Below are positions 24,007 through 25,821 of a stretch of 25,821 nucleotides of DNA, one piece after another. The first letter of the stretch is position 1. Each line of letters opens with the position of its first letter. The DNA is taken from contig DFGF01000039.1 in NCBI GenBank assembly GCA_002371715.1, forward strand, positions 32,764 through 58,584, read 5' to 3'. The notes under the pieces are model-generated. The model worked only from the letters and a program-made list of their open reading frames with translations, searched no databases and was not told where the DNA came from. This stretch comes from Prevotella sp. UBA3757 (lineage in GTDB: Bacteria > Bacteroidota > Bacteroidia > Bacteroidales > Bacteroidaceae). The position numbers and the translations under genes were made by a program.

Positions 24007-24037
24007 TTGCCAAGAAAAACAGGTTTTTTCTTTGCAA
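24007..24037. repeat. Imperfect inverted repeat covering the holB -33 element
   Basis: The arms 24007-24020 and 24024-24037 pair at 12 of 14 positions around a 3-base centre. The right arm contains the TTTG of the holB promoter. It could be an operator or simply A-tract DNA. Confidence 0.5.
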
Positions 24038-24061
24038 TGCCGCCGTTTTTTAGTACTTTTG
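24032..24061 (+). promoter_or_regulatory. Bacteroidota-type promoter for holB
   Basis: TTG at 24032-24034, a 19-base spacer and TACTTTTG at 24054-24061, leaving a leader of about 20-25 bases before the ATG at 24088. Confidence 0.75.
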
Positions 24062-24087
24062 CAGAATCTTGTGCTTTGACATCAAAA

Positions 24088-25212
24088 ATGTTTGAACAGG
24101 TAATAGGACAACACGAGGTGCAGCAACGCCTGATGCAGATGGTCGACGAGGACCGTCTGCCACATGCCGTCATGCTTTGCGGACCGCAGGGAGCCGGCAA
24201 ACTGGCACTGGCCGTCGACTTTGCCAAGGTGGTGCTGATGAGAGCCGGCAACCGCCAGCCGTCGGCCAACAGCCTGGCCATGCTCGACAAGCTGGAGCAT
24301 CCCGACCTGCACTTCACCTACCCCACCATCAAACTGCCGTCAATGGGCAGCGACCACAAGCCCGTCTCCGACGACTTTGCGCGCGAATGGCACGAACTCA
24401 TCACTGCCAGCCCCTACTTCACCATGAACGAGTGGCTCCAGCAGATGGGCGGCGAGAACCAGCAGGCCATCATCACCGCCGGCGAAAGCGACGAACTGGT
24501 GCGAAAGCTCAGCCTGAAGTCCAGCCAGGGCGGCTACAAGGTCAGCATCGTCTGGCTGCCCGAACGCATGAACATCGAGTGTGCCAACAAGGTGCTGAAA
24601 CTGCTGGAGGAACCACCCTCGCAGACGCTCTTCATCATGGTGTGCCAGGAGCCAGACCGACTGCTGGAGACCATCCGCAGCCGCGTCCAGCGCATTGATG
24701 TCAGAAAGATTGCCGACGACGACATCCGCCAGGCACTCCGGCAGAAGCGCGGACTGACCGACGACATGGCGCAGCGCGTCAGCCGCATGGCCAACGGCAA
24801 CTGGCTGAAAGCCGTCGAACTGCTGAGCAGCGACTCCGAGAACGAACTGTTCCTCGACATGTTCCAGGCACTGATGCGACTGGCCTATCAGCGCAAGGTC
24901 AAGGACCTGAAGGCATGGTCGGAGCAAATGAGCACCATGGGGCGCGAAAAGCAGCGCCGGTTCCTGGAATACTTCCTGCGGCTGGTGCGCGAGAACTTCA
25001 TGTATAATTTCCACAACCCGGAACTCTGCTACATGACCCAGCGCGAAGAGGACTTTGCCCGCAACTTTGCCCGATTCATCAATGAGGCCAACGTCATACC
25101 AATCAGCGAGTTGGCCAATCTGGCCATCCGCGACATCGGACAGAATGCCAACGCCAAGATAGTCTTCTTCGACATGGCCCTGCAGATGATTGTTTTGCTG
25201 ATTCAAAAATAA
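24088..25212 (+). CDS. holB: DNA polymerase III delta' subunit (clamp-loader ATPase family)
   Basis: A 374-residue protein of the AAA+ clamp loader that places the beta clamp on DNA. The start at 24088 gives the family opening MFEQVIGQHEVQQRL. A longer frame from 24007 begins upstream of the promoter boxes and is rejected. Seen: P-loop CGPQGAGK at about 33-40, the sensor/Walker B region KVSIVWLPERMN with KVLKLLEEPPSQTLFIM (about 171-177), and the SRC-like arginine-finger position IRSRVQRID. The Walker B acidic pair is degenerate (WLPE), as in many delta' subunits. There is no zinc-binding Cys cluster. The PSP1-family gene follows after 38 bases, a pairing usual in Bacteroidota. Confidence 0.92.
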   Translation: MFEQVIGQHEVQQRLMQMVDEDRLPHAVMLCGPQGAGKLALAVDFAKVVLMRAGNRQPSANSLAMLDKLEHPDLHFTYPTIKLPSMGSDHKPVSDDFAREWHELITASPYFTMNEWLQQMGGENQQAIITAGESDELVRKLSLKSSQGGYKVSIVWLPERMNIECANKVLKLLEEPPSQTLFIMVCQEPDRLLETIRSRVQRIDVRKIADDDIRQALRQKRGLTDDMAQRVSRMANGNWLKAVELLSSDSENELFLDMFQALMRLAYQRKVKDLKAWSEQMSTMGREKQRRFLEYFLRLVRENFMYNFHNPELCYMTQREEDFARNFARFINEANVIPISELANLAIRDIGQNANAKIVFFDMALQMIVLLIQK

Positions 25213-25215
25213 GCG

Positions 25216-25247
25216 ATTGAGAAATTGAGATAATGAGATATTGAAGA
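25216..25247. repeat. 8-bp tandem repeat (ATTGAGAn x4) between holB and the PSP1 gene
   Basis: Units ATTGAGAA, ATTGAGAT, AATGAGAT and ATTGAAGA occupy the spacer right up to the start codon at 25251. The same unit is found between rimM and dxr. Confidence 0.75.
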
Positions 25248-25250
25248 TAT

Positions 25251-25821
25251 ATGGAAAAAGAATATGACATCATGACAGGCTGTGACCGCGGACTCTGCAA
25301 GGCAGCCGTAGGCCGGCAGGACCGCCAGCTGAACACCTACGACTGGCTGGCCGACGTGCCGGGCAACACCGACGATACCGACCTGGTGGAAGTGCAGTTC
25401 AAGCACACCCGCAAGGGCTACTACCACAACGTCAACAAGCTGGACCTGAAGAAGGGCGACATCGTGGCCGTGGAGGCCAACCCAGGCCACGACATCGGCG
25501 TGGTGACGCTGACCGGCCGCCTGGTCAAGCTACAGCTGAAGAAGGCCAACCTGAAGAGTGCCGACGACATCAAGCGCGTCTACCGCATAGCCCGCCAGCT
25601 GGACATCGACAAGTTCCGCGAAGCCAAGGCCCGCGAGCACGACACCATGATAGAAAGCCGCCAGATAGCCAAAGGGCTGGGGCTGCAGATGAAGATTGGC
25701 GACGTGGAGTACCAGGGCGACGGCCAGAAAGCCATCTTCTACTACATAGCCGACGAGCGCGTCGACTTCCGCCAGCTCATCAAGGACCTGGCAGCAGCCT
25801 TCCACGTGCGCATCGAGATGA
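25251..25821 (+). CDS. PSP1 / RicT (YaaT)-family protein, 3' end outside window
   Basis: An open frame of 190 codons that runs off the window, so its C-terminus is missing. It has the PSP1 domain: LVEVQFKHTRKGYYHN near residues 46-61, GDIVAVEANPGHDIGVVTLTG around 69-89, and the conserved C-terminal FYYIADERVDFRQLIKDLA (about 164-182) ending in VRIEM. The family in Firmicutes (YaaT/RicT) binds RNase Y partners and affects RNA processing and development; its role in Bacteroidota is not settled. Cys11 and Cys16 in TGCDRGLCK near the N-terminus could be metal or Fe-S ligands, as RicT proteins bind [4Fe-4S]. The ATG at 25251 follows the holB stop by 38 bases of tandem repeat. Confidence 0.9.
   Translation, partial: MEKEYDIMTGCDRGLCKAAVGRQDRQLNTYDWLADVPGNTDDTDLVEVQFKHTRKGYYHNVNKLDLKKGDIVAVEANPGHDIGVVTLTGRLVKLQLKKANLKSADDIKRVYRIARQLDIDKFREAKAREHDTMIESRQIAKGLGLQMKIGDVEYQGDGQKAIFYYIADERVDFRQLIKDLAAAFHVRIEM

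Overview
The window is bacterial chromosome of the Bacteroidota, most likely Prevotella or a close Prevotellaceae relative. The evidence is internal. Strand-specific start regions carry the Bacteroidota promoter form (TTG about 19-20 bases before TAnnTTTG). MurA has Asp in place of the catalytic Cys. A DUF4290 protein is present, and the gene orders yicC-gmk-nadD and holB-PSP1 are typical of the group. No rRNA, tRNA, CRISPR array or complete insertion sequence was seen, and no gap between genes exceeds about 200 bases.

Region 1 (1-1152) is the 3' part of metG. Region 2 (1186-11936) is a surface-glycan island. It begins with a fused nucleotidyltransferase/PLP enzyme and an opine-dehydrogenase-like protein. 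These converge on a minus-strand set of LicD phosphotransferase, AAA/PD-(D/E)XK protein, acyltransferase and GT2 glycosyltransferase. Opposed to that set is a plus-strand run of Wzx-type flippase, RAYT-like HUH transposase with an extra C-terminal domain, and a second GT2. Together the proteins could make a CDP-activated amino-alcohol phosphate, modify its amine as an opine, and attach it to a glycan that is acylated and flipped across the inner membrane. That chemistry is inferred, and it is the best candidate here for an undescribed pathway.

Region 3 (11933-13950, minus) is the housekeeping operon yicC-gmk-nadD. Region 4 (14045-15880) is a TPR-containing sensor histidine kinase divergent from yicC. 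Region 5 (15987-21817) is a long plus-strand run of tsaB, DUF4290, murA, rimM, dxr and rseP, preceded by one clear promoter. murA carries an in-frame insertion flanked by an inverted repeat, which looks like a palindromic element exapted into coding sequence.

Region 6 (21848-23885) holds a sensor kinase with a periplasmic solute-binding domain and a stand-alone receiver protein. They converge with a 4-base overlap, and three 21-bp repeats lie upstream of the kinase promoter. Region 7 (24088-25821) is holB followed by a PSP1/RicT-family gene that runs off the window end.

Several promoters sit so close to the start codon that the mRNAs should be leaderless or nearly so. In those cases the promoter also rules out longer upstream starts. 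Short tandem repeats occupy several intergenic spacers.
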